Source: Microvirga puerhi
Lineage (GTDB): Bacteria > Pseudomonadota > Alphaproteobacteria > Rhizobiales > Beijerinckiaceae
Direction: 5' to 3'
Assembly (NCBI RefSeq): GCF_020089865.1
Contig: NZ_JAIRBM010000008.1
Span: forward strand, 62,001-126,000
DNA: 64,000 bases
This document shows positions 35,619 to 44,706 of this stretch, in pieces. Every line of letters begins with the position of its first letter. Position 1 is the first letter of the stretch. The notes beneath the pieces are model-generated. The model was not told the origin of the DNA. It did not search any database and saw only the letters and a program-made list of their open reading frames with translations. Both the position numbers and the translations under genes were made by a program.

Positions 35619-35766
35619 CGTGGGTTCGTGACCTTAGCCAAAAGGGCGGCATGTTCTCGTATTGCCCGGCGGACCCCTGAGAAGCATCGGGAGCCAGTCC
35701 GCGACCGGAACACATTGTTCGTAACGAGGTTGGCCTATCGGCAACCTGACGGCCCAAGGTGAGACC

Positions 35767-36015
35767 ATGCCTCGCTATTTCTTCAACGTGCATCTCGGCG
35801 AAACCATCATCAGTGATCCCGAGGGGCAGGGGTTCCCAGATGCCGATGCAGCGTGGGAGGCAACCAGGGCAATGGCTCAAGACCTCATGGCCACTGAGTT
35901 TTCCAAGCCGGTCAACTGGGCGACCAGCCATATCGAGGTGAAAGACGAGGCCGGTGAAACCGTCCTGGAGTTTCCGTTTCTGGAAGCCATTCAGTTCACA
36001 CAGCAACCGCACTGA
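35767..36015 (+). CDS. DUF6894 family protein
   Basis: 82 aa. MPRYFFNVHLGETIISDPEG at the N terminus and EVKDEAGETVLEFPFLEA near the C terminus match DUF6894, a family found in many copies in Methylobacterium, Microvirga and Bradyrhizobium. Its function is unknown; it is small, acidic and cytoplasmic. It lies alone between tRNA-Leu and a membrane protein gene. Confidence 0.88.
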   Translation: MPRYFFNVHLGETIISDPEGQGFPDADAAWEATRAMAQDLMATEFSKPVNWATSHIEVKDEAGETVLEFPFLEAIQFTQQPH

Positions 36016-36151
36016 TGTGTTTACGGGCCCTGTCAACAAACCCGAGGCGCTTGGGCCTCCTGAAGCCAAACGGCCCTCAGAGACCTCGGACGACAGTGCA
36101 TGCTGGTCACAATGGCTTCAACGTTTGACGGAGCTCACCCGTTAGCGATGA

Positions 36152-36643
36152 TCAGAAGCGCTCCCCGGTTGGGCTACGCCCGTCTTGCGCAGCCTCCGTT
36201 TCGCCACGCCGCCACGGCCAGCGGCCCTCGATCTCCACTTCCAGAGAGAAGCTCAGGAACGTTCGGATCAGGACGATCAGGCCGAGGATCGATAGGTTTT
36301 CGAGAGATGGCGTCACCGCAACGGTGCCGATGATGTCGGCGGCCACCAGGAGTTCCAGTCCGAGTAGAATGCCGCGGCCGAGGTTCGCGCGGTAATGTCG
36401 AAAGGCACCGGGCCAACCCACTGTAACGAGACCGCCGTATACGAACACAAGTGAGGCCGCTATCGCCCCGACCACGATGATACCCACACCTGTGACTTCG
36501 ATCCCGGTCGCGATCCATTCCAGGGCTTCGTTGATCGTCTGCCGCGTCAGGCTTCCCCCGGATGCGCTTCCGGACGGAAGATCAATTGCCCAAGCCGAGG
36601 AACCGACCAAAAGGAAAGGAACGAAGCACGTTCTGCCGAGCAT
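36152..36643 (-). CDS. DUF1622-like membrane protein
   Basis: 163 aa. A signal-like first segment (MLGRTCFVPFLLVGSSAWA) is followed by membrane segments at about 45-70, 90-110 and 118-140, with the cytoplasmic FRHYRANLGRGILLGLELLV loop that marks DUF1622. Function unknown. The start ATG 36643 has GAGGAG 6 bp upstream; the frame upstream is not family-like. It is divergent from cyoA. Confidence 0.85.
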   Translation of the reverse strand: MLGRTCFVPFLLVGSSAWAIDLPSGSASGGSLTRQTINEALEWIATGIEVTGVGIIVVGAIAASLVFVYGGLVTVGWPGAFRHYRANLGRGILLGLELLVAADIIGTVAVTPSLENLSILGLIVLIRTFLSFSLEVEIEGRWPWRRGETEAAQDGRSPTGERF

Positions 36644-36895
36644 GGCGTCTCCTCTGCGGGCAAGGGGCTCAACGAGGGTCGGAGAGCGAAGTTCGATGTT
36701 TGACGATTCGTCGTCCATGACCCCGGCGACGGAGCGAAGACGCCGATGTAACCCCAAGATCTCAACAGGACCCAGTCGGACGTTCCTTTCCCGCAACTAT
36801 TCCGAGTCTGATGCCCTTCGCCGTAGCCACAATTGCCACGGAACATCGTCGGGCCTGAGGTGTTTGGTCGGCCATAGGGAGGGGGATGCTCCCGA

Positions 36896-37822
36896 ATGGC
36901 TGGCTTGCTCTTTAAAGGCGCACCGGCCCGCGCTTGGCGCGGTTTGATCCTGGGCTTCTTGAGCCTTGGCCTTGCCTCCTGCGCGGGCGGCATCCTCGAC
37001 CCGCTCGGCCCGGTGGGCCAAGGCAACGCCATCATCCTGATCGATGCCACGCTGATCATGCTGGCCATCGTCATTCCGACGATCCTTTTGGCCTTCTGGG
37101 TAGCGTGGCGCTACAACGCGGCGAACCCCAAGGCGGAATATCTGCCGTACTGGGCCTATTCGGGACGGGTCGAAGCGGTCGTCTGGTCGATTCCGGTTCT
37201 GACCATCATGTTCATCGGCGGCCTGATCTGGATCGGCTCCTACAAGCTCGACCCATTCAGGCCCTTGCCCTCCAAGTCCCCGCCCCTCGAGGTGCAGGTC
37301 GTCTCGCTCGACTGGAAATGGCTTTTCATCTACCCGCAGCAGGGGATCGCGACGGTCAACCAGGTGGTAGTGCCGGCCGGGACACCGGTTCGTTTTTCCA
37401 TCACCTCGGCTAGCGTCTTCAACGCCTTCTTCGTGCCGCGCCTGGGCTCGATGATCTATGCCATGCCGGGCATGATCTCGCAGGTGAACCTGCAGGCCGA
37501 CAGCGCCGAAGAGATCTGGGGCATCTCGGCCCAGTTCTCCGGCGACGGCTTCTCCGACATGCAGTTCCAGGTCAGGAGCGTACCGGCGGCCGATTTCGAG
37601 ACCTGGGCGGCGGGCATCCGGGGCTCTGGTCCCAGGCTCGACGAGGCCGCCTATGCCGGCCTGCTGCAGCAGACCCATCGCGTGTCGCCCGCGACCTTTG
37701 GGGCCATCGATCCCGAACTCTTCCAGGCCGTCGCCACCCAGAAGATCGCGCCGGGGCCTGGGCCGGAGCCTGAGGGTCCGGGGCATGCCGGGCGTGAAGT
37801 CTCCACGGGCGGGAAGGATTGA
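36896..37822 (+). CDS. cyoA: Cytochrome bo3 ubiquinol oxidase subunit II
   Basis: 308 aa. A lipoprotein leader (LILGFLSLGLASCAGG, lipobox Cys at 29), two membrane helices (about 45-70 and 90-112) and a cupredoxin domain. The CuA ligands of cytochrome c oxidases are absent: the position reads SVFNAFFVPRLGSMIYAMPG, which is diagnostic for the quinol oxidase subunit. The start is ATG 36896. First gene of cyoABCD. Confidence 0.95.
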   Translation: MAGLLFKGAPARAWRGLILGFLSLGLASCAGGILDPLGPVGQGNAIILIDATLIMLAIVIPTILLAFWVAWRYNAANPKAEYLPYWAYSGRVEAVVWSIPVLTIMFIGGLIWIGSYKLDPFRPLPSKSPPLEVQVVSLDWKWLFIYPQQGIATVNQVVVPAGTPVRFSITSASVFNAFFVPRLGSMIYAMPGMISQVNLQADSAEEIWGISAQFSGDGFSDMQFQVRSVPAADFETWAAGIRGSGPRLDEAAYAGLLQQTHRVSPATFGAIDPELFQAVATQKIAPGPGPEPEGPGHAGREVSTGGKD

Positions 37823-37825
37823 CCG

Positions 37826-39838
37826 ATGTTCGGAAAACTCAGCCTGTCGGCGATTCCCCTGTCCGAACCGATCCCGCTGATCACCTCCTTCGTGGTCATC
37901 CTCATCGCCCTCGGCGTGCTGATCCTGATCACCGTGAAGGGATGGTGGCCCTATCTCTGGCACGACTGGATCACGAGCGTCGACCACAAGCGGATCGGTG
38001 TCATGTACTGCCTCTTGGGAGTGCTGATGCTGATCCGCGGCTTTGCCGACGCCATCATGATGCGCACCCAGCAGGCGATAGCGATCGATGCGCCGGGATA
38101 TCTGCCGCCGGAGCATTACAACCAGATCTTCACCGCCCACGGCACGATCATGATCCTGTTCGGCGCCATGCCCCTGGTGCTGGGATTCATGAACTTCCTG
38201 GTGCCGCTGCAGCTCGGTGTCCGCGACGTGGCGTTTCCGACCTTCAATTCCGTTGGCTTCTGGCTCACCGCGAGCGGCGCCCTTTTGGTCAACGTGTCGC
38301 TCTTCGTCGGCGAGTTCGCCCGCACCGGCTGGCTGCCCTATCCGCCGCTCAGCGAAACGACCTACACGCCCGGCGTCGGCGTCGATTACTATCTCTGGGC
38401 CGTGCAGATCTCAGGGGTCGGCACCCTGATCACGGGAATCAACATCGTCACCACGGTGCTGAAGATGCGATGTCGCGGCATGAGCTATCTGCGCATGCCG
38501 GTCTTCTGCTGGACGGCACTGGCCTCGTGCCTGCTGATCGTCGCCGTTTTCCCGGTGCTGACCGCGACGCTCGCCATGCTGACTCTCGATCGGTATTTGG
38601 GCTTCCACTACTTCACGAATACGGCGGGCGGCAATCCGATGATGTTCGTGAACCTGGTCTGGGCCTGGGGACATCCGGAGGTCTATATCCTGGTCCTGCC
38701 GGCGTTCGGCATCTTCTCCGAGGTCTTCTCGACCTTCTCCGGCAAGCCGCTGTTCGGCTACCGCTCCATGGTGGCGGCCACCCTGTTCATCTGCATCGTG
38801 TCGCTGATGGTGTGGCTGCACCATTTCTTCACCATGGGGGCGGGCGCTGCGGTCAACACGTTCTTCGGCATCTCTTCGAGCATCATCGCGGTCGGCACCG
38901 GCGTGAAGATCTACAACTGGATCTTCACCATGTATGGGGGCCGAGTGCGCTTCGAAACTCCCATGCTGTGGTCCATGGGCTTCCTCTTCACCTTCACCAT
39001 CGGCGGCCTGACCGGCGTGCTGCTCGCGGTGCCGCCAGCGGATTTCATGACGCACAACTCGATGTTCCTGGTGGCGCATTTCCACAACGTCATCATCGGT
39101 GGAGTGGTGTTTGCGGTCTTCGCCGGTCTGGAGTTCTGGTTTCCGAAAGCCTTCGGCTTCCGGCTCCACGAAGGATGGGGCAAGGCCGCGTTCTGGTGCG
39201 CCTTCATCGGCTTCTGGGTGACGTTCGCGCCGCTCTACGTCCTGGGCCTGCTCGGCATGACGCGGCGCCTGCAGCACATCAACATTCCGGAATGGGCGCC
39301 CTGGCTCTACGTATCCGTGGCTGGCGTCGGAATCCTCATCCTGGGTGTGATCGCGCAGGTCGTGCAGCTCGTGGTCAGCATCCGCGACCGCGAGAAGCTG
39401 CGCGACGTGACGGGCGATCCGTGGGACGGCCGTTCGCTTGAATGGGCCACTCCCTCGCCGGCGCCCTTCTTCAACTTCGCCGTCATGCCGAACGTCGAAG
39501 GGGAGGAGGCCTATTGGGGAATCAAGCTGCGTGCGGTGGAGACCCAACAACTGGCCGAGGAGCCGAAATACGAGCCGATCGAGATGCCGGTGCACAGTCC
39601 GGTCGGCATCTTCACGGCCTTTTTCACCTCCGTCTTCGGTTTTGCGATGATCTGGTACATCTGGTGGCTCGCCGGCGTTGCGCTGGTGGCAGCCTTCGCA
39701 GAATTCGTCGTCTTCGCCTGGCGTGACGTTCACGAATACGAGGTGCCAGCCGAGGAGGTAGCGCGGGTGGACCGTGCCCGCCGTGCGGCCCGCGAAGCCC
39801 TGCTCGACCGGCTCTCCCGGCAGGGGGCGCTGCCATGA
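37826..39838 (+). CDS. cyoB: Cytochrome bo3 ubiquinol oxidase subunit I
   Basis: 670 aa with about 15 membrane segments. Heme-copper ligands are all seen: low-spin heme His in [13 protein letters not shown], the CuB His-Tyr pair in [19 protein letters not shown], and the heme ligands in [10 protein letters not shown]. It oxidises ubiquinol, reduces oxygen and pumps protons. It starts 3 bp after cyoA and overlaps cyoC by 4 bp. Confidence 0.97.
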   Translation: MFGKLSLSAIPLSEPIPLITSFVVILIALGVLILITVKGWWPYLWHDWITSVDHKRIGVMYCLLGVLMLIRGFADAIMMRTQQAIAIDAPGYLPPEHYNQIFTAHGTIMILFGAMPLVLGFMNFLVPLQLGVRDVAFPTFNSVGFWLTASGALLVNVSLFVGEFARTGWLPYPPLSETTYTPGVGVDYYLWAVQISGVGTLITGINIVTTVLKMRCRGMSYLRMPVFCWTALASCLLIVAVFPVLTATLAMLTLDRYLGFHYFTNTAGGNPMMFVNLVWAWGHPEVYILVLPAFGIFSEVFSTFSGKPLFGYRSMVAATLFICIVSLMVWLHHFFTMGAGAAVNTFFGISSSIIAVGTGVKIYNWIFTMYGGRVRFETPMLWSMGFLFTFTIGGLTGVLLAVPPADFMTHNSMFLVAHFHNVIIGGVVFAVFAGLEFWFPKAFGFRLHEGWGKAAFWCAFIGFWVTFAPLYVLGLLGMTRRLQHINIPEWAPWLYVSVAGVGILILGVIAQVVQLVVSIRDREKLRDVTGDPWDGRSLEWATPSPAPFFNFAVMPNVEGEEAYWGIKLRAVETQQLAEEPKYEPIEMPVHSPVGIFTAFFTSVFGFAMIWYIWWLAGVALVAAFAEFVVFAWRDVHEYEVPAEEVARVDRARRAAREALLDRLSRQGALP

Positions 39839-40530
39839 CGGATCTGGAACTGCCTGCCAGTGTGGGAGCCATCCGCCGCATCCGCGAAGACCCTCATCGG
39901 CTCGGTCATCGCGCCCATGGGCCCCGGGAGCCCATCGTAGGCGCGGGGCATGGGGAGACCGGCCCCGCCCACAAGCGGATCATCGTAGGTTACGGCTTCT
40001 GGATCTTTCTGCTCAGCGACATCATCATTTTCGCCTGCTTCTTCGCGGCCTTCGCCGTGCAGAGGGGATCGACGGCCGGCGGACCGAGCATCGGGGAGAT
40101 CGTCGATACGCGCCGGGTCGCCTGGCAGACGGCGGCGCTCCTGCTCTCGAGCTACACCTGCAGCCTGTCATTCGCCGCCACCAATCTCAGGGACGTGCTG
40201 CGGACCCAGATCTTCCTTCTGCTCACCGGGCTGTTGGGCCTGGCCTTCGTCGTGATGGAGGCGCTGGAATTCCTCGAGCTGGCCAATCAGGGCTTCACGC
40301 CCCAGCGCAGCGGCATGCTGACGGCCTTCTTCGGGCTCGTGGGCTGTCATGGCCTGCATGTCACCGTGGGCGGCCTTTGGCTCGCCACCATGATGGCGCA
40401 GGTCCAGGTCAAGGGCTTCCGCCGCGAGATCATCCACCGGCTGATGTGCTTCAACCTGTTCTGGCACGCCCTGGACATCGTCTGGATCGGCATCTTCACT
40501 ATCGTCTACCTTATGGCGACAGTCGCATGA
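39835..40530 (+). CDS. cyoC: Cytochrome bo3 ubiquinol oxidase subunit III
   Basis: 231 aa with five membrane helices after a polar N terminus of about 45 residues. [20 protein letters not shown] and [17 protein letters not shown] are typical of subunit III. Overlaps cyoB and cyoD through ATGA junctions, so the operon is translationally coupled. No cyoE heme O synthase follows, so that gene must lie elsewhere. Confidence 0.95.
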   Translation: MTDLELPASVGAIRRIREDPHRLGHRAHGPREPIVGAGHGETGPAHKRIIVGYGFWIFLLSDIIIFACFFAAFAVQRGSTAGGPSIGEIVDTRRVAWQTAALLLSSYTCSLSFAATNLRDVLRTQIFLLLTGLLGLAFVVMEALEFLELANQGFTPQRSGMLTAFFGLVGCHGLHVTVGGLWLATMMAQVQVKGFRREIIHRLMCFNLFWHALDIVWIGIFTIVYLMATVA

Positions 40531-40952
40531 GCAACCTCGAATTCGACCCCCGTCTCTATACCGGCACCATGGACGACCGGGAGGACCACGCCCCGGGCGA
40601 CGAGCCGGAAGAGAGCGCCGGCCATTGGGTCCGCAACGCCAATCTGGGTCTTGGCTTCTCGATCGTGCTCACCGCCGCGGCCTTCATCGTTGCCGGTACG
40701 GAGTTCATCTACGCGCCGGCCATTCCGGTGGCTTTGATCGTGCTCGCCATCGCCCAGATGGGCGTGCACCTGGTGTTCTTCCTTCACATCACGACGGGCC
40801 CGGACAACACCAACAACGTGCTGGCGCTCGCTTTCGGCATCCTGGTGGTCTTTCTGATTGTGGTCGGATCGATCTGGATCATGGACAACATGAACCAGAA
40901 CATGATGCCCATGCCCATGGAGCAACAGATGCAGATGCAGATGCAGCCGTAG
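40527..40952 (+). CDS. cyoD: Cytochrome bo3 ubiquinol oxidase subunit IV, Met-rich tail
   Basis: 141 aa, longer than the roughly 110 of E. coli CyoD. Three helices (about 42-60, 66-88, 96-118) with QMGVHLVFFLHITTGPDN and GSIWIMDNMNQNMM, as in the family. The last 23 residues hold nine Met and many Gln and extend beyond the usual NMM ending. The start ATG overlaps the cyoC stop. Confidence 0.93.
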   Translation: MSNLEFDPRLYTGTMDDREDHAPGDEPEESAGHWVRNANLGLGFSIVLTAAAFIVAGTEFIYAPAIPVALIVLAIAQMGVHLVFFLHITTGPDNTNNVLALAFGILVVFLIVVGSIWIMDNMNQNMMPMPMEQQMQMQMQP

Positions 40953-41043
40953 GCGTGCGGCGCAACGACGAATCTGCTCTAAGACGTTTCCAGACGCTCA
41001 ATCATCGGCTTGGAAGGTTGCCGTTCTTTCAGCAGGCCGCTGA

Positions 41044-41460
41044 TCAGTGCTCTGCGTGCTGGCATTGTCCATGATCGGCCAAGACCTCGATGATCCGGCA
41101 TTCGGAAATCCGGCGATGGTCGCAGGTCACCATCGCTTCCAGCTCGTCGCGCAGAGCCGTCAGGCGGGCGATCTTGTCCTTCACCTCCGCAAGATGAGCC
41201 TTGGTGATGTCATGGACCTCGCCGCAGGAGCGGTCCGGCGTGCCCGTCAGGTCCAGAAGCTGGCGGATGGCCTCGACCTCGAAGCCGAGCTCGCGGGCGT
41301 GGCGGATGAAGTTCAGCCGGCGCACGTCGTCCTGTCCGTACCGCCGCTGCTGGCCTTCCGTCCGGCTCGGTTCGGCCAAAAGGCCGATCTGCTCGTAGTA
41401 GCGGATGGTCGGCACCTTCACCTGGGCCTGTCGCGACAGCGCGCCGATCGTCAGAGACAT
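41044..41460 (-). CDS. MerR-family metal regulator (CadR/PbrR/ZntR type)
   Basis: 138 aa. An N-terminal MerR helix-turn-helix (IGALSRQAQVKVPTIRYYEQ) and a dimerisation helix. Candidate metal ligands are the Cys in PDRSCGEVHDI and in MVTCDHRRISECRIIEVLAD, and the tail GQCQHAEH, a pattern of Zn/Cd/Pb sensors. Divergent from the P-type ATPase, with a clear MerR operator between them. The start is ATG 41460. Confidence 0.93.
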   Translation of the reverse strand: MSLTIGALSRQAQVKVPTIRYYEQIGLLAEPSRTEGQQRRYGQDDVRRLNFIRHARELGFEVEAIRQLLDLTGTPDRSCGEVHDITKAHLAEVKDKIARLTALRDELEAMVTCDHRRISECRIIEVLADHGQCQHAEH

Positions 41461-41472
41461 GAAACAATCCTC

Positions 41473-41503
41473 TTGAACCTCTAGTCACTAGAGGATGTAG
41501 GCT
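41473..41503 (+). promoter_or_regulatory. MerR-type promoter/operator of the P-type ATPase
   Basis: TTGAAC (41473-41478) and TAGGCT (41498-41503) are separated by 19 bp, the elongated spacing used by MerR activators. Within the spacer the perfect palindrome CCTCTAG-TCA-CTAGAGG (41478-41494) is the expected dimer site. It lies 30 bp before the ATPase start. Confidence 0.85.
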
Positions 41504-41532
41504 CCCGCCGAATCAATGTGAAGAGGTTCGTG

Positions 41533-43908
41533 ATGTGTGAGGCCTGCCATCTTCCCGATCTGTCCCAAGACGCGCCCGGGACCGGTCCGTCGCAGGGGCG
41601 GCGCACCCGTTACAGGGTGTCGGGAATGGATTGCGCCTCGTGCGCGGCCAAGATCGATACGGCTCTGCGGCGCGCCCCTGGCGTCGCCGACGTGAACGTC
41701 TCCGTTCCTGCGGGAACCGTGACAGTCTCTCATGACGATACGATCCTCCCGGCGTCGCTTGCCAAGACTATCACCGCTCTTGGCTATAAAGTGACTGGCC
41801 AAGGCCCCGCCGATGCGTCTGCATCCTCGTCCAAGGTCACCGCGCACCGGTCTCATGGTCATGAGCAGGCCCATGACCATCACGGGCATGCCCATGGCCA
41901 CGAGCACGGCCCAAATTGTGATCACGACCATGATCACCATCACAACCATGGCCATCCGCACGAAAACAAGCATACGCATGACCATGCTGATGAGGCGTCG
42001 GTCGGCCTGCATGGGCATCTGCACGATCACGGCGCCAGCGACGGCCCCTGGTGGAAGAGCAAGCGCGGTCTTCTGACCATCGCCTGCGGTTTGGCGCTCA
42101 TAGCTGCCTACGGGATCGGCCAACTCGTGCCGAAGACCGGACATTGGGCCTTTGTCCTCGCCATGGCCGTGGGCCTCGCGCCGATTGCCCGCCGGGCCCT
42201 CGTGGCGGCCCGCTTCGGCACGCCGTTCTCCATCGAGATGCTGATGACCATCGCCGCCGTCGGGGCCGTGATCATCGGCGCCACCGAAGAAGCGGCAATG
42301 GTGGTCTTCCTGTTCCTTGTCGGAGAGCTTCTCGAAGGTGTCGCCGCGGGGCGGGCGCGGGCCAGCATTCAAGGGTTGACGAAGCTCGTGCCCAAGACCG
42401 CGCTGCTCGAGCGGAACGGCCAGACGGAAGAGGTTCAGGCCGAGAGTCTTTCTGTCGATGCCATCATCCTCGTCCGCCCGGGCGACCGCGTTCCGGCGGA
42501 CGGCATCATCGTCTCAGGCGAGAGTGCAGTGGACGAGGCTCCCGTCACCGGCGAGAGCACGCCGAAGCGCAAGACCGTCGACGACATCGTCTTCGCCGGA
42601 ACGATCAACGGCGACGGTGCGCTGCGCATCCGCGTCACGGCGGCGGCCAAGGACAACACCATCGCGCGCATCGTGCGTCTCGTGGAGGAGGCGCAGGAGA
42701 GCAAGGCGCCGACCGAGCGCTTCATCGACCGCTTTTCGCGTTATTATACGCCCGCCGTTCTTGCCCTTGGCATTCTCGTGGCCGTCGTTCCGCCCCTGCT
42801 CGCCGGCGCGTCCTGGAGCGCATGGATTTACAAGGGATTGGCTATCCTGCTGATCGGCTGTCCATGCGCCCTGGTGATCTCGACACCGGCGGCGATCGCC
42901 GCCGGTCTCGCGGCGGGGGCCCGGCGCGGCCTGCTCATGAAGGGCGGTGCGGTGCTGGAAACCCTCGGCACCATCACCATGGCGGCCCTCGACAAGACCG
43001 GCACGCTCACCGAGGGCAAGCCCAAGGTTACGGATGTGATCGCCGTCGGGCGCTCCGAACGCGATGTGCTGTCTCTGGCGGCGGCTCTGGAAACAGGCTC
43101 CAGCCATCCGCTCGCTGCAGCCATTCTGGCCAAGGCTGCCGAGGCCGGTGTGCCGATCCCGCCGGCCGCCCACGGCGCCGCCGTCGGCGGCAAGGGCGTG
43201 ACCGGCAGCGTCGGAGGTTTGTCGCTTTTCCTCGGCTCACCCAAGGCTGTGGGCGAAAAGGTGGCGCTTAACGCCGAGCTGACGGCTTTGATTACCGCGA
43301 TGAACGACGAGGGCAAGACCGTCTCCGTGCTCCTCGCGGGCGATCAGATCGCGGGGCTGATCGGGATGCGCGACGAGCCGCGTCCGGATGCGAAAGAGGG
43401 TCTCGACGCGTTGAAGCGGGCCGGTATCGGCACGCTGATGGTGACCGGTGACAACCATCGCACCGCGCGCGCTATCGCGGCGAGCCTTGGGATCGAGCCT
43501 CGGGCCGAGCTGCTGCCGCAGGACAAGCAGGCGATCGTGCGCGAACTCCAGGCCAAGGGACAGGTGGTGGCCAAGATCGGCGACGGCATCAACGATGCAC
43601 CTGGGTTGGCCGCCGCCGACGTCGGCATCGCCATGGGCGGCGGTACGGATGTGGCGCTGGAAACTGCTGACGCCGCCGTCCTGCATGGCCGTGTGCTCGA
43701 CGTTGCCCGCATGGTGCGCCTGTCGCGGGACACGATGGCGAATATCCGCCAGAACATCACCATCGCGCTCGGTCTCAAGGCCGTGTTCCTGGTGACCACC
43801 ATTCTGGGCATCACGGGCCTGTGGCCGGCGATCCTCGCCGACACGGGTGCGACGGTGCTGGTCACCGCCAACGCCATGCGTCTGCTCGGCGCCGGAGGGC
43901 GTGTGTAA
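41533..43908 (+). CDS. Zn/Cd/Pb-transporting P1B-type ATPase (ZntA/CadA type)
   Basis: 791 aa. One HMA domain with GMDCASCAAK (Cys34, Cys37), a His-rich linker at about 105-166 with 25 His in 62 residues, then the P-type core: CPC in IGCPCALVIST, DKTGTLTEGKP, the SSHPLA nucleotide motif, and GDGINDAPGLAAADVG. DCxxC and the CPC helix indicate divalent Zn/Cd/Pb export rather than Cu(I). The start is ATG 41533 with AAGAGG 6 bp upstream; a GTG 15 bp earlier is possible. Confidence 0.95.
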   Translation: MCEACHLPDLSQDAPGTGPSQGRRTRYRVSGMDCASCAAKIDTALRRAPGVADVNVSVPAGTVTVSHDDTILPASLAKTITALGYKVTGQGPADASASSSKVTAHRSHGHEQAHDHHGHAHGHEHGPNCDHDHDHHHNHGHPHENKHTHDHADEASVGLHGHLHDHGASDGPWWKSKRGLLTIACGLALIAAYGIGQLVPKTGHWAFVLAMAVGLAPIARRALVAARFGTPFSIEMLMTIAAVGAVIIGATEEAAMVVFLFLVGELLEGVAAGRARASIQGLTKLVPKTALLERNGQTEEVQAESLSVDAIILVRPGDRVPADGIIVSGESAVDEAPVTGESTPKRKTVDDIVFAGTINGDGALRIRVTAAAKDNTIARIVRLVEEAQESKAPTERFIDRFSRYYTPAVLALGILVAVVPPLLAGASWSAWIYKGLAILLIGCPCALVISTPAAIAAGLAAGARRGLLMKGGAVLETLGTITMAALDKTGTLTEGKPKVTDVIAVGRSERDVLSLAAALETGSSHPLAAAILAKAAEAGVPIPPAAHGAAVGGKGVTGSVGGLSLFLGSPKAVGEKVALNAELTALITAMNDEGKTVSVLLAGDQIAGLIGMRDEPRPDAKEGLDALKRAGIGTLMVTGDNHRTARAIAASLGIEPRAELLPQDKQAIVRELQAKGQVVAKIGDGINDAPGLAAADVGIAMGGGTDVALETADAAVLHGRVLDVARMVRLSRDTMANIRQNITIALGLKAVFLVTTILGITGLWPAILADTGATVLVTANAMRLLGAGGRV

Positions 43909-43917
43909 GACAAGCCT

Positions 43918-44706
43918 TCAGGCCATTGCCAGCGCCCATGGATGCGGCGGCAGCGCGTCTTCCTTGAGGATGACGCCGAACACCTCCGCGAGACGTGTGG
44001 GCGTCAGCACCGTGTCGGGTGTTCCGCGCGCCGCCAAATGTCCGTCCTGCAGGAGCACGATGTCGTCGGCGATGCCGGCGGCGAGCTGGAGATCATGCAG
44101 GACGGCGATCACCGTGAGGCCCTTGCGCACAAGTTCGCGCGCCGTGGCGAGCACCGCGAGCTGGTGCTTGAGATCGAGGCTGGCGATGGGCTCGTCGAGA
44201 AGGAGCAGCTGTCGCTTTTCCACGGTGGATCCGGCTTTGAGCTGCGCAAGCACGCGGGCGAACTGCACCCGCTGACGTTCGCCGCCTGAGAGAGTCTGGT
44301 AGTTGCGACGAGCAAGATGCGCCACATCCGCCTGCTCCAGGGATTCGAAGACAAGCCGCTGCCGGTCGGCGCGCGAAAGGCCGCGGCCGAGACCTTCGAC
44401 ACCGAGGCCGGTCACCTCGGTGGCTGTGAACGGAAAGGCCAGATCCGAGGCCTGCGGCATCACTGCGCGTTTATGGGCCAGGAGCCAGGCCGGAATGTTC
44501 CGGAGAGGAACGCCGTTGAGCAGGACGGTGCCCGCCGTCGGCGCCAGCTCGCCGCAGAGAAGGCGCATCAGGGTCGACTTGCCGGCCCCGTTGGGGCCGA
44601 GAACGACCGTCAGGCTTCCTTCCTGAATCGTGAGATCGATGTCTTCGATCAGTGCGCGTCCGCTGCGCCGATAGGACAGTCCCCGAGCTTCGAGAATGAT
44701 GGTCAC
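43918..44706 (-). CDS. hmuV: Hemin ABC transporter ATP-binding protein
   Basis: 262 aa. Walker A LGPNGAGKSTLMRLL, signature LSGGERQRVQFARVLAQL, Walker B LLLLDEPIASLD. It powers the HmuU permease. The start GTG 44706 overlaps the hmuU stop by 4 bp. It ends 9 bp from the convergent P-type ATPase stop. Last gene of hemP-hmuTUV. Confidence 0.94.
   Translation of the reverse strand: MTIILEARGLSYRRSGRALIEDIDLTIQEGSLTVVLGPNGAGKSTLMRLLCGELAPTAGTVLLNGVPLRNIPAWLLAHKRAVMPQASDLAFPFTATEVTGLGVEGLGRGLSRADRQRLVFESLEQADVAHLARRNYQTLSGGERQRVQFARVLAQLKAGSTVEKRQLLLLDEPIASLDLKHQLAVLATARELVRKGLTVIAVLHDLQLAAGIADDIVLLQDGHLAARGTPDTVLTPTRLAEVFGVILKEDALPPHPWALAMA

Noticed and set aside
35511..35762. Short plus-strand frame after tRNA-Leu
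   Set aside because: It runs through the terminator hairpin, the T-tract and the 23 bp tandem repeat, and has no ribosome site.
37819..39441. 540-codon frame overlapping cyoB in another plus frame
   Set aside because: Arg/His/Gly-rich shadow; cyoB has all heme-copper ligands in its own frame.
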